Below are positions 5,590-12,650 of a stretch of 19,012 bases of DNA, one piece after another. Source of the DNA: an uncultured Collinsella sp. (GTDB taxonomy: Bacteria; Actinomycetota; Coriobacteriia; Coriobacteriales; Coriobacteriaceae); contig CAAEEX010000027.1 of NCBI GenBank assembly GCA_900755005.1, positions 1 to 19,012 on the forward strand. The letters are read 5' to 3'. The notes under the pieces were generated by a model that saw only the letters and a program-made list of their open reading frames with translations, was not told the origin of the DNA and made no database searches. Within the stretch, counting starts at the first letter, position 1. Each line of letters opens with the position of its first letter. A program made the translations under genes and the position numbers.

Positions 5590-6951
5590 CTAGGCGAAGA
5601 ACGAAATCACCAGGGCGCAGGCAAGACCCGAAAGGCCGATGAGCGTCTCCATAACGGTCCAGGACTTGAGGGTGGTCTTCTCGTCAATCTCCAGGAACGA
5701 GGAGCACATCCAAAAACCGGCATCGTTGACGTGCGAGAGGGCCGTGGCACCGCCGCAGATGGCAAGACAGATAGCGGCACGCATGAGCACTGAGGCTCCG
5801 GCAACCGCGGGCATGGCGGCCATAATGCCCGATGCCATGGTCATAGCGACGATGGAGCTGCCGACAGAGGCACGCACCATGACGGCAATCAAAAAGGCAA
5901 CGACCACCAAAGGCAGCGGTGAGGCCTCGAGCATAGGGCCGATAACCTGGCCCAAGCCGCAGTCCTGCAGCATCCAGCGGATCACGCCGCCGCAGGCAAT
6001 GACCAGCAAGATCATGCCGACGGGCTTAAGAGAGCGGTCGAGCAGAGCCTTGAGCTCGGCGCCGGAGTAGCCTCGGCGCGCGCCCAGCAGATACATCGCG
6101 ACGAGCGTGGCGAGCGTCAAAGCGACGAACGGCTTGCCCAGGAAGGCGAGAATCGAGGCGAGCTCAGCGGGCATGGGGATATAAGAGGACAACGTGCCCA
6201 GCAAAATCAGACAAAGCGGCGTGAGCACGATGGCAAGCACCATGCCAAAGGAGGGAAGCTCCTTTTCGTCGCTCGCACCCTCGGCAGAGGTAAAGTGCTC
6301 CGGAACATCGGTAAAAATGCGACCGCCCACGTTGCGGCCCCAGATGACGCCGGCAATCGCCATGGCGATGAAGGCGGTGGGGATACCGACGAGGATCATG
6401 GTGCCCAGGTCGACACTGAGCGTGCCGGCGACCAGAACCGACCCGGCAGATGGCGGCACAAACGCATAGCCAGCGGCAAGTCCCGCGAGCAGCGCGATGC
6501 CGTAGTAGAGGGTCGACTTCTTGGTCTGCGACGCCACACTAAAGGCAAGCGGGATCAAAACGACCACGCCGGCCTCAAAGAACACCGTGGTGCCGATGAC
6601 CAAACCGGTGATGCCCAGCGCCCAGCTGGAGTGGCCCTGGCCAAAGGTGTCAATGAAGGTCTGGGCGATCTTCTTGGCGCCGCCGCTCTCCTCCAAAATC
6701 TGGCCGAACATCGAACCTAAGCCAATGAGCAGGGCGATGTTTTGCAGCGTGGTGCCCACGCCCTTGGTGACGGTGTCTGCCACCATATCGAGCGGCATGC
6801 CGGCTCCGATACCGATCACGAGCGCCGAGACCATCATCGACAGCACGGGGTGCAGCTTGAACTTGATGATGAGCGCAAGCAGCAGCGCGATGCCCACGAT
6901 GGCGGCGATGACCAGCCTGGTGGGATCAGCCATAAACGTTGGGTCTGACAT
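5590..6951 (-). CDS. gntP: GntP-family gluconate/sugar-acid:H+ symporter
   Basis: An inner-membrane permease of the gluconate:proton symporter family, expected to import gluconate or a related aldonate. The 453-residue length is typical of the family, and the protein is made almost entirely of hydrophobic helices. Recognisable family segments include GLGSMFGQILEESGGAKKIAQT near residue 98, the TTVFFEAGVVVLIPL motif near 136, YAFVPPSAGSVLVAG near 182 and CGGATALSHVNDAGFWM near the C-terminus. The ATG at 6951 follows GGAGGAAAG closely. It is the first gene of a two-gene leftward unit with the dehydratase and is divergent from a GntR regulator. A promoter bracketed by repeated TCTGATG motifs suggests control by that regulator. 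The exact substrate is not readable; gluconate is the default for the family. Confidence 0.9.
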   Translation of the reverse strand: MSDPTFMADPTRLVIAAIVGIALLLALIIKFKLHPVLSMMVSALVIGIGAGMPLDMVADTVTKGVGTTLQNIALLIGLGSMFGQILEESGGAKKIAQTFIDTFGQGHSSWALGITGLVIGTTVFFEAGVVVLIPLAFSVASQTKKSTLYYGIALLAGLAAGYAFVPPSAGSVLVAGTLSVDLGTMILVGIPTAFIAMAIAGVIWGRNVGGRIFTDVPEHFTSAEGASDEKELPSFGMVLAIVLTPLCLILLGTLSSYIPMPAELASILAFLGKPFVALTLATLVAMYLLGARRGYSGAELKALLDRSLKPVGMILLVIACGGVIRWMLQDCGLGQVIGPMLEASPLPLVVVAFLIAVMVRASVGSSIVAMTMASGIMAAMPAVAGASVLMRAAICLAICGGATALSHVNDAGFWMCSSFLEIDEKTTLKSWTVMETLIGLSGLACALVISFFA

Positions 6952-6964
6952 CTTTCCTCCAATT

Positions 6965-7020
6965 CATCAGACCTTTTGAATTCGTCTGATGACTATAGCG
7001 TGTTTTAGAAAGGTCTGATG
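6965..7020 (-). promoter_or_regulatory. gntP promoter with flanking operators
   Basis: On the minus strand TATAGT (complement of 6992-6997) is a good -10 hexamer. Directly downstream lies the palindrome CATCAGAC-N11-GTCTGATG (6965-6991), covering the likely start site and reaching close to the ribosome binding site. A further GTCTGATG (7013-7020) occupies the -35 position, where no good -35 hexamer is seen. Repeated motifs on both sides of the -10 are what a repressor-controlled promoter would show. Confidence 0.6.
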
Positions 7021-7041
7021 TTTCATTTTGGAATTCGTTCG

Positions 7042-7060
7042 AAATACATCTGATGTATTT
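7042..7060. promoter_or_regulatory. 19-bp palindromic operator in the gntP/gntR divergent region
   Basis: AAATACATCTGATGTATTT has perfect 9-bp arms around a single T. Its CATCTGATG core contains the CTGATG half-site also found at the gntP promoter (6984-6991 and 7013-7020). It is the best candidate binding site for the divergently encoded GntR protein and would allow autoregulation. TAAAAT (7146-7151) is a possible -10 of the regulator gene. Confidence 0.6.
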
Positions 7061-7185
7061 GGTAAACGGTCGTATTTGCGCTGCGAACGGTATATCTAAG
7101 CCGCCCGACTCAAATCCAGCGGCCAATATCGCATCCGTGGTGCGCTAAAATAGCTCAGATGAATTTTGTAATGAAAGGTATAGCT

Positions 7186-7878
7186 ATGGCCCGCGCCGAA
7201 TCGGGACTCCCCGAGCAAATATCGGAGAAAATCATTCAATTGATTCTGGATGAACACCTTGAGCAAGGCGATCGCCTGCCTAAGGAAACCGTGCTGGTCG
7301 AGCGCTTGGGCGCCGGCAGGAGCACCGTGCGCGAGGCCATGAAGTTGCTGCAGTCGCGCAATATCGTGCGCATTAAGCAGGGTTCGGGCACCTATGTGGC
7401 GTCAAACCCCGGCGTTGCCGACGACCCGCTGGGCTTTACCTTTATCGACGACAAGCAGCGTCTGGCGCGCGACCTACTCGAGGTGCGCTTTATGATCGAG
7501 CCGCAGATGGCCAGCATGGCCGCAGAGCACGCAACCAACGACCAGGTCGTCTGTATCAAAGAGCTCTGCGACGAATCCGAGCGCCTGGCCGAGGCCGGTG
7601 AGGATTACTCCGCCGCCGACACCGCGTTCCACAATGCCATTGCCGAGAGCTCCGGAAACCTCGTCGTTCCCCGCCTGATGGGCGTGCTCAAGGCATCCGT
7701 CCCCCTCTTTATCGACGTGACCGGCAAAAAGCTCGTCGAGGAAACTATCCGCACGCACCGCGATGTGGCCGACGCCATCGCCTCGCGCAATCCCACCGCC
7801 GCGCACGACGCGATGTATCTGCACCTGGTGTATAACCGCAACATGATCGCAGAGGGCACGCAGGAACAGAGCGAATAA
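7186..7878 (+). CDS. GntR-family transcriptional regulator, FCD (FadR) subfamily, of the sugar-acid genes
   Basis: A 230-residue regulator. The N-terminal winged helix (about residues 8-72) includes LEQGDRLPKETVLVERLGAG, RSTVREAMKLLQ and the wing end GSGTYV. The FCD ligand domain (about 95-220) shows the metal/ligand residues D145-x3-H149, H191 and H213. The ATG at 7186 is chosen because GAAAGG (7173-7178) lies seven bases upstream; upstream in-frame ATGs at 7159 and 7171 lack sites, and the latter overlaps this one. It is divergent from the permease-dehydratase unit and directly upstream of the dehydrogenase-isomerase genes. It is therefore the natural candidate to control both sides in response to a sugar acid, probably KDG or a uronate product (inference). 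Confidence 0.92.
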   Translation: MARAESGLPEQISEKIIQLILDEHLEQGDRLPKETVLVERLGAGRSTVREAMKLLQSRNIVRIKQGSGTYVASNPGVADDPLGFTFIDDKQRLARDLLEVRFMIEPQMASMAAEHATNDQVVCIKELCDESERLAEAGEDYSAADTAFHNAIAESSGNLVVPRLMGVLKASVPLFIDVTGKKLVEETIRTHRDVADAIASRNPTAAHDAMYLHLVYNRNMIAEGTQEQSE

Positions 7879-7920
7879 ACGTCCGCGTGGCAATGGGAGA
7901 TCACCGTTTACCTTTTAAAA

Positions 7921-7980
7921 GTGAACGTTCACCTGATTTTAGGAGAATCTGACTTTTAATTCCCCCTCTTCTCCTATACT
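7921..7980 (+). promoter_or_regulatory. promoter/operator region of the dehydrogenase gene
   Basis: A perfect 12-bp palindrome, GTGAACGTTCAC (7921-7932), directly preceded by TTTTAAAA (7913-7920), lies upstream of a perfect-looking TATACT -10 hexamer (7975-7980). No convincing -35 is visible at normal spacing, which suggests activator dependence. The palindrome differs from the TCTGATG sites at gntP, so another regulator may act here. Confidence 0.5.
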
Positions 7981-8037
7981 GACCTTGTATGAAAAGCAAG
8001 ACTTATATAGATGAACGTTTCTTTTGAAAGGATCGCT

Positions 8038-8847
8038 ATGTCTGATCTTATGGACAGCTTCCGCCTGGATGGCAAGGTCGCGCTCGTAACCGGCGCCACC
8101 TATGGCATCGGCATGGCCATCGCCGAGGCGCTCGGAGAGGCCGGCGCCAAGATTGCGTTTAACGCCCGCCACGCCGACAAAGTCGCCGAAGCCGAGAAGC
8201 GCTACCGCGAGCTGGGCTTTGACGCTCACGGCTATGTCGCCGATGTCACCGACGAGGCCGTCGTCGCCGAGCTCATCGCCAAGATTGAGGCCGACTTTGG
8301 TGCCACGCCCGACATCCTGGTCAACAACGCCGGCGTCATTCAGCGCACACCCATGCTCGACATGAGCGCCGAGGACTTCCGCCGCGTCGTCGATATCGAC
8401 CTCAACGCACCGTTTATCGTCTCCAAGGCCTGTCTGCCCGGCATGATCGCCAAGGGCCACGGCAAGATCATCAACATTTGCTCGATGATGAGCGAGCTGG
8501 GCCGCGAGACCATCGCCGGCTATGCCGCCGCCAAGGGCGGCCTGAAGATGCTCACCAAGAACATCTGCTCCGAGTTTGGCGAGGCCAACATCCAGTGCAA
8601 CGGCATTGGGCCAGGCTACATCGCCACGCCGCAGACCGCGCCGCTGCGCGAGACGCAGCCCGACGGCAGCCGTCACCCATTTGATCAGTTCATCATTGCC
8701 AAGACGCCGGCAGCCCGTTGGGGTACGCCCGAGGATCTGAAGGGTCCCGCCGTGTTCCTGGCCTCCGACGCATCGAACTTCGTCAACGGGCACATTCTGT
8801 ACGTGGACGGCGGCATCCTGGCTTATATCGGCAAACAACCGCAGTAG
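8038..8847 (+). CDS. kduD: SDR-family 2-keto-3-deoxygluconate dehydrogenase (KduD/DhuD type)
   Basis: A 269-residue cytoplasmic short-chain dehydrogenase. It shows the nucleotide-binding TGATYGIG (18-25), NNAG (96-99) and catalytic S149, Y162 and K166 in the Y-x3-K motif. The later segment NGIGPGYIATPQTAPLRETQ, followed by HPFDQFI and the TPAARWGTPEDL motif, is characteristic of the branch that reduces 3-deoxy-2,5-hexodiulosonate to 2-keto-3-deoxygluconate. That branch is often labelled gluconate 5-dehydrogenase. Close resemblance to the streptococcal DhuD of glycosaminoglycan clusters is from memory of the family. The ATG at 8038 has GAAAGG (8026-8031) six bases upstream; the frame extension to 8011 includes the leader. 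The RpiB-like isomerase gene follows on the same strand. A gluconate/5-ketogluconate role is the main alternative. Confidence 0.85.
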   Translation: MSDLMDSFRLDGKVALVTGATYGIGMAIAEALGEAGAKIAFNARHADKVAEAEKRYRELGFDAHGYVADVTDEAVVAELIAKIEADFGATPDILVNNAGVIQRTPMLDMSAEDFRRVVDIDLNAPFIVSKACLPGMIAKGHGKIINICSMMSELGRETIAGYAAAKGGLKMLTKNICSEFGEANIQCNGIGPGYIATPQTAPLRETQPDGSRHPFDQFIIAKTPAARWGTPEDLKGPAVFLASDASNFVNGHILYVDGGILAYIGKQPQ

Positions 8848-8923
8848 GCTGCGGCCACGTGAGCCACGCCATCTCGCGGCTCAATCGTCGGGCATGGCCA
8901 AAAGGCCTACGCCCTCCTCTTTC

Positions 8924-8958
8924 GCGGCGAGCTGACGCACCTCACGCGCCCTCGCCGC
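8924..8958. repeat. hairpin in the dehydrogenase-isomerase intergenic gap
   Basis: GCGGCGAG (8924-8931) pairs with CTCGCCGC (8951-8958). A small GGCC-AAAA-GGCC hairpin (about 8896-8906) precedes it. There is no T-run, so this is not a canonical terminator. The gap from 8848 to 9087 contains only these hairpins and the palindromic repeat copy 2. Confidence 0.4.
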
Positions 8959-8999
8959 AACTGCCCACATCGGATTTCACCCAATCGTTCATTTAGTAG

Positions 9000-9062
9000 T
9001 TACGGTGAGATAAGGATTGGTTTTGGCTTCTATCAGGCAAAACAGTCCGTATTTCACCGCAA
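9000..9062. repeat. palindromic intergenic repeat, copy 2
   Basis: The right arm TCCGTATTTCACCGCAA (9046-9062) pairs with a slightly diverged left arm TTACGGTGAGATAAGGA (9000-9016), 14 of 17 positions plus a G-U. The segment GGCAAAACAG before the right arm is identical to copy 3. It lies between the dehydrogenase and isomerase genes, ending ten bases before the isomerase ribosome binding site, so it could modulate the second gene's expression. Confidence 0.85.
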
Positions 9063-9087
9063 GTTAGAAATAGAAAGGTAATTCGCA

Positions 9088-9729
9088 ATGAAGATCGCTC
9101 TGATCAATGAGAACTCTCAGAACTCCAAGAACCCCATGATCGAGGCTGCCCTTAAGAAGGTTGTCGAGCCCATGGGGCACACCGTCTTTAACTATGGTAT
9201 GTATGCCGACGCCGACTCCAAGCCCCTCACCTACGTGCAGAACGGCATCCTTGCCGCCGTGCTGCTGAACTCCGGTGCTGCCGACTACGTCGTGACCGGC
9301 TGCGGCACCGGCGAGGGCGCCATGCTCGCCTGTAACTCCTTCCCCGGCGTGCTGTGCGGCCACGTTGCCGACCCGCTCGACGCCTACACCTTTGCCCAGG
9401 TCAACGATGGCAACGCCGTCGCCATGCCCTTCGCCCTCAAGAATGGCTGGGGCCAGGAGCTCAATCTTGAGTACACCTTCGAGAAGCTCTTTGGCTTTGG
9501 TTCGGGCAACGGCTATCCTGCCGAGCGCGTTGAGCCCGAGCAGCGTAACAAGAAGATCCTCGACGGTGTGCGCGCTGTGACCATGCGCCCGCTCGTCGAC
9601 GTCCTGGGCGAGATCGATCAGGACCTGGTCCGCGGCGCCCTGGCTGGCGAGCACTTCCAGGAGTACTTCTTTGCCAACGCCACCGATGAGACCATCATCG
9701 CCAAGGTCAAGGAGATCCTGGGGCTCTAA
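9088..9729 (+). CDS. dhuI: RpiB/LacAB-like isomerase, probable DHU isomerase (DhuI type)
   Basis: The 213-residue protein belongs to the RpiB/LacA/LacB fold: an N-terminal MKIALINENSQ strand and the active-site stretch TGCGTGEGAMLACNSFPGV with C72. It is much longer than ordinary RpiB (about 150 residues). Its C-terminal extension, with GYPAERVEPEQRN, KKILDGV and EHFQEYFF, is typical of the isomerases in streptococcal glycosaminoglycan clusters. Those convert 4-deoxy-L-threo-5-hexosulose uronate (DHU) to 3-deoxy-D-glycero-2,5-hexodiulosonate, replacing KduI. Its neighbour is the dehydrogenase that takes the next step. GAAAGG (9073-9078) precedes the ATG by nine bases. A pentose-phosphate isomerase role is less likely given length and context. 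Confidence 0.82.
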   Translation: MKIALINENSQNSKNPMIEAALKKVVEPMGHTVFNYGMYADADSKPLTYVQNGILAAVLLNSGAADYVVTGCGTGEGAMLACNSFPGVLCGHVADPLDAYTFAQVNDGNAVAMPFALKNGWGQELNLEYTFEKLFGFGSGNGYPAERVEPEQRNKKILDGVRAVTMRPLVDVLGEIDQDLVRGALAGEHFQEYFFANATDETIIAKVKEILGL

Positions 9730-9754
9730 TCGCACGACTCATTGCAGCTAACGC

Positions 9755-9795
9755 AAGCGGCGGTCGTCCCACGTACGGGACGGCCGTCGCTTTTT
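9755..9795 (+). terminator. rho-independent terminator of the isomerase gene
   Basis: AAGCGGCGGTCGTCCC (9755-9770) pairs with GGGACGGCCGTCGCTT (9777-9792), 16 pairs of which two are G-U, and the stem runs into TTTTT (9791-9795). It begins 25 bases after the isomerase stop codon. Confidence 0.92.
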
Positions 9796-9849
9796 GCTAT
9801 TTACCGACTGACGCCGCGGAGACAGGTCCCCCATGCATCAAGGAGTTGA

Positions 9850-11799
9850 CTAGAGCTCGCAGGCAACCTTATAGCCATCGCCGATGGCGTCGCGAATGTT
9901 GCCGCACTTGTTGGCGTCGCCCAGCACGTGGGTGGCAACACCGGCAGCAACAAGGTCGTCAGCCAGCTTGGTATTGGGACGATAACCCATGGCAAGCACC
10001 AGCGTATCGGCACCGGTGATGGTGTGGACCTCGCCGTCCTTCTCGTAACTGATGGTGTCCTCGGTGATCTCGGTCACCTTGGCCTCGGTCAGCACGTGGA
10101 CGCCCTTGGAGAGCATGCGCGTGATGAGCACCGCGCGACCGGCACCGCCCTCGTTGGCGGCGAGCGTCTTGGTCATCTCGATGACGGTGACATCGCGGTT
10201 GGCCGGCGACAGGTCGTTGACCAGCGGAGCCAGATAATCGGCCGTCTCGCAGCCAACGGTGCCGCCGCCCACGATGACGATCTTCTTACCCGGGAAAGCC
10301 TTGCCACCCAGCAGGTCGTCGGCCGTCATAACCTGCTTAAAGCCCTGCATGAAGGCCGGGGCGATGGGCTCGGCGCCATAAGCCAGGACAACCTCGTAGC
10401 CGGCGTAGTCGCGCTGAATGTCCTCGGCCGAAAGCTCGGTGCCAAATACGCACTTCACGCCGACCTCGGCCAGGCGACGGTACTGATACTTGATCACGCG
10501 GGTGAGTTCCTGCTTTGCCGGCGGAACAGCCGCGATGCGCATCTCGCCGCCCGGCTCGTCCTGCTTATCCACGAGCACCACGTTGTGGCCGCGCTTGGCG
10601 GCAATGTAGGCTGCCTCCATGCCCGCAGGACCGGCACCCACAACCAGCACGTTCTTAGCCTCGGCGGCAGGCTCGTAGCCAGCCTCGTCGCGCTCCACGT
10701 CCGGGTTGACAGTGCAGGAGATGCGCTTGCCAAACATAATGCCGTTCAGGCAGCGCAGGCAGCCAATGCAGGGGCGGATGTCGTCGGCGTTGCCGGCAGC
10801 GGCCTTGTTGCAGAACTCGGCATCGCACAGATTGGCGCGGCCCATCATGCAGATGTCGGCGGCGCCGTCCTCGATCAGCTCCTCGGCAATCCAGGCCTCG
10901 TTGATGCGACCGACCGTGGCGACAGGAATGTTGACGTGCTTCTTAATCTCGCGCGAGCAGGCGGCGTGCGAGGCCTGCTGCGTACCGGCGGCGGGAATCG
11001 CGGAGCCGCGCTTGATGGTGGTACCGCCCGACACGTGAATCATGTCGACGCCGGCCTTCTCCAGGCGACGTGAAACGTAGACCATGTCGTTGAGGGTCAG
11101 GCCGCCATCGGTGTACTCATCGCCCGAGATGCGGACGTCGATGATAAAGTCCTTGCCGCAGCGCTCGCGAATCTCGGCAATGACCTCGAGCAGGAAGCGC
11201 ATGCGAGCGTCGAGCGAGCCGCCGTACTCATCGGTACGCTTGTTGTAGAGCGGGGTCAAAAAGCCGCCGAGCATGCCGTGGGCGTGCGCCGCATGGACCT
11301 CGACGCCATCGACGCCAGCCTTCTGCATACGCACGGCTGCGTCGCCAAACTGATGCGTGAGCTCGTGAATCTCATCGACCGTGATAGGACGCGGTGCCTC
11401 GCGGGCATAGGACGGTCCCACGAAGGACGGAGCGATCAGGCGCGGCGTGCCCGGAATGTTAAAGGCCATGTAGGCGGGGTGGAAGAGCTGCGGCATGATC
11501 TTGCAGCCGTACTCGTGGACGGCCGCGGCGAGCTTTTCCCAACCGGGGATAAACGTGTCGTCGTAGCAGCACATGTCACCCGGCAGATAGGTATAGGTGG
11601 GCTCGACCGTCACGACCTCGGTAATGATGAGGCCAACGCCGCCCTTGGCACGGGCACGGTAATGATCGACCAAGTCGTCGGTCACATAGCCATGATCGGC
11701 CAGGTTCGTGGATACCGGCGGCATAAAGACGCGGTTCTTGACCTCGGTCGTACCGACCTTGATCGGGCTAAAGAGCATCGGGTAGGCGGATGACTCCAT
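9850..11799 (-). CDS. NADH:flavin oxidoreductase, old yellow enzyme / 2,4-dienoyl-CoA reductase type (FMN, Fe-S, FAD)
   Basis: A 649-residue cytoplasmic flavoenzyme expected to reduce an activated C=C bond. Residues about 8-335 form the OYE-like FMN barrel, with VEVHAAHAHGMLGGFLTP around H169 and H172 and the NKRTDEYGGS motif. Cysteines C344, C347, C350 and C362 (C-x2-C-x2-C-x11-C) form the predicted 4Fe-4S site. The FAD domain starts with GAGPAG (388-393), and a second dinucleotide fold has GGGTVG (511-516). The family includes FadH, clostridial enoate reductases and BaiCD/BaiH of bile-acid metabolism; the substrate cannot be chosen from sequence. The ATG at 11799 is preceded by GAAAGGAAG; an extension to 11886 has no site. 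It is a single-gene unit, convergent with the isomerase gene, and its leader holds a GCCGC-TCG-GCGGC palindrome (11820-11832). Confidence 0.9.
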   Translation of the reverse strand: MESSAYPMLFSPIKVGTTEVKNRVFMPPVSTNLADHGYVTDDLVDHYRARAKGGVGLIITEVVTVEPTYTYLPGDMCCYDDTFIPGWEKLAAAVHEYGCKIMPQLFHPAYMAFNIPGTPRLIAPSFVGPSYAREAPRPITVDEIHELTHQFGDAAVRMQKAGVDGVEVHAAHAHGMLGGFLTPLYNKRTDEYGGSLDARMRFLLEVIAEIRERCGKDFIIDVRISGDEYTDGGLTLNDMVYVSRRLEKAGVDMIHVSGGTTIKRGSAIPAAGTQQASHAACSREIKKHVNIPVATVGRINEAWIAEELIEDGAADICMMGRANLCDAEFCNKAAAGNADDIRPCIGCLRCLNGIMFGKRISCTVNPDVERDEAGYEPAAEAKNVLVVGAGPAGMEAAYIAAKRGHNVVLVDKQDEPGGEMRIAAVPPAKQELTRVIKYQYRRLAEVGVKCVFGTELSAEDIQRDYAGYEVVLAYGAEPIAPAFMQGFKQVMTADDLLGGKAFPGKKIVIVGGGTVGCETADYLAPLVNDLSPANRDVTVIEMTKTLAANEGGAGRAVLITRMLSKGVHVLTEAKVTEITEDTISYEKDGEVHTITGADTLVLAMGYRPNTKLADDLVAAGVATHVLGDANKCGNIRDAIGDGYKVACEL

Positions 11800-11912
11800 A
11801 CAGGCTTCCTTTCGTTTGAGCCGCTCGGCGGCAGTTGCTAACGTACCTATCGTATCAGTATCCGCCGCATTCGCACTCGCTCGCACTCCCCACCTTCAAT
11901 CCCGACCCTCAC

Positions 11913-11983
11913 AAAAAAGTTGCGGTGGAATACGGAGTAGATGAGGCTTTTGACAGGCAAAACAGTCCGTATTTCACCGCAAC
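11913..11983 (-). terminator. palindromic repeat copy 3, acting as terminator of kdpFABC
   Basis: The arms GTTGCGGTGGAATACGGA (11919-11936) and TCCGTATTTCACCGCAAC (11966-11983) pair over 18 positions with one G-U. Read on the minus strand, the direction of kdpC, the hairpin is followed immediately by TTTTTT (complement of 11913-11918). It begins 65 bases past the kdpC stop. It is the third copy of the element at 1091 and 9000, sharing GGCAAAACAG-TCCGTATTTCACCGCAA with copy 2. The remaining sequence from 11984 to 12047 shows nothing recognisable. Confidence 0.85.
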
Positions 11984-12047
11984 TGATGGGCGGGGTGGAA
12001 TTGAGGGCTCAGATAGTCAGTCACGCCCTCATCCGCCACTCCCTCAC

Positions 12048-12638
12048 CTACAGCGCGCCGTCCAGCATAAGGTTCACCTTGAGCACGTTGACCGTGGGCT
12101 CGCCGAAGACGCCCAGGAATCGGCCTTTGGTGCACTGGGCGATGATCTCGCGCACCTCACCTTCGCTCTTGCCCGTGGCCTTGGCAAGGCGCGGGACCTG
12201 GTACTCGGCGGCATCCGGAGAGATCTCCGGGTCGAGGCCGGACCCCGAACACGTCACCAGGTCGACGGGCACAGCGTCCATATCGGCATCGGGGTTAGCG
12301 GCGCGGATCTTCTCGACGCGCGCGTCCACAAGCTGTCGGTACTCCTCACTCGCCGGAGACAAATTGGACGGAGCGCCGTAGGCCATGGGCTCGCCGTCGT
12401 CGCCTTCGACAATTGACACGTTCTGGATGCGGCCCCACATATGGCCCTCATCCTCGAAGTTCTGGCCGATGAGCTCGGAGCCCACAACCTTGCCGTCGAC
12501 CTTGATGAGCGAACCGTTCGCCTGGTACGGAAACGCAAGCTGCGCGATGCCGGTCACGACGAGCGTATAGCCCAGGCCGCAGACAACGGTAAACAGCGCG
12601 AACACGCCCAGTGCGCGCGATGCAACACCTTTGAACAT
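12048..12638 (-). CDS. kdpC: K+-transporting ATPase subunit C (KdpC)
   Basis: The small subunit of the KdpFABC high-affinity potassium pump, anchored by one N-terminal membrane helix (about residues 7-30) with an extracytoplasmic domain. It assists assembly and potassium delivery. The 196 residues agree with the usual 190-200. Family motifs are visible: GSLIKVDGKVVGSELIGQNF and, near the C-terminus, VPRLAKATGKSEGEVREIIAQ followed by FGEPTVNVLKVNLMLD. The ATG at 12638 follows GGAGG with five-base spacing; a GTG at 12650 would lie within that site. Twelve bases separate it from the kdpB stop codon, so the two are cotranscribed. A 22-bp stretch (12484-12505) is duplicated exactly in kdpA. Confidence 0.96.
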   Translation of the reverse strand: MFKGVASRALGVFALFTVVCGLGYTLVVTGIAQLAFPYQANGSLIKVDGKVVGSELIGQNFEDEGHMWGRIQNVSIVEGDDGEPMAYGAPSNLSPASEEYRQLVDARVEKIRAANPDADMDAVPVDLVTCSGSGLDPEISPDAAEYQVPRLAKATGKSEGEVREIIAQCTKGRFLGVFGEPTVNVLKVNLMLDGAL

Positions 12639-12650
12639 ACAAACCTCCAC

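Noticed and set aside
7939..8838. Minus-strand frame of 299 codons opposite the dehydrogenase gene
   Set aside because: The plus strand encodes an unmistakable short-chain dehydrogenase; the antisense product is a shadow.
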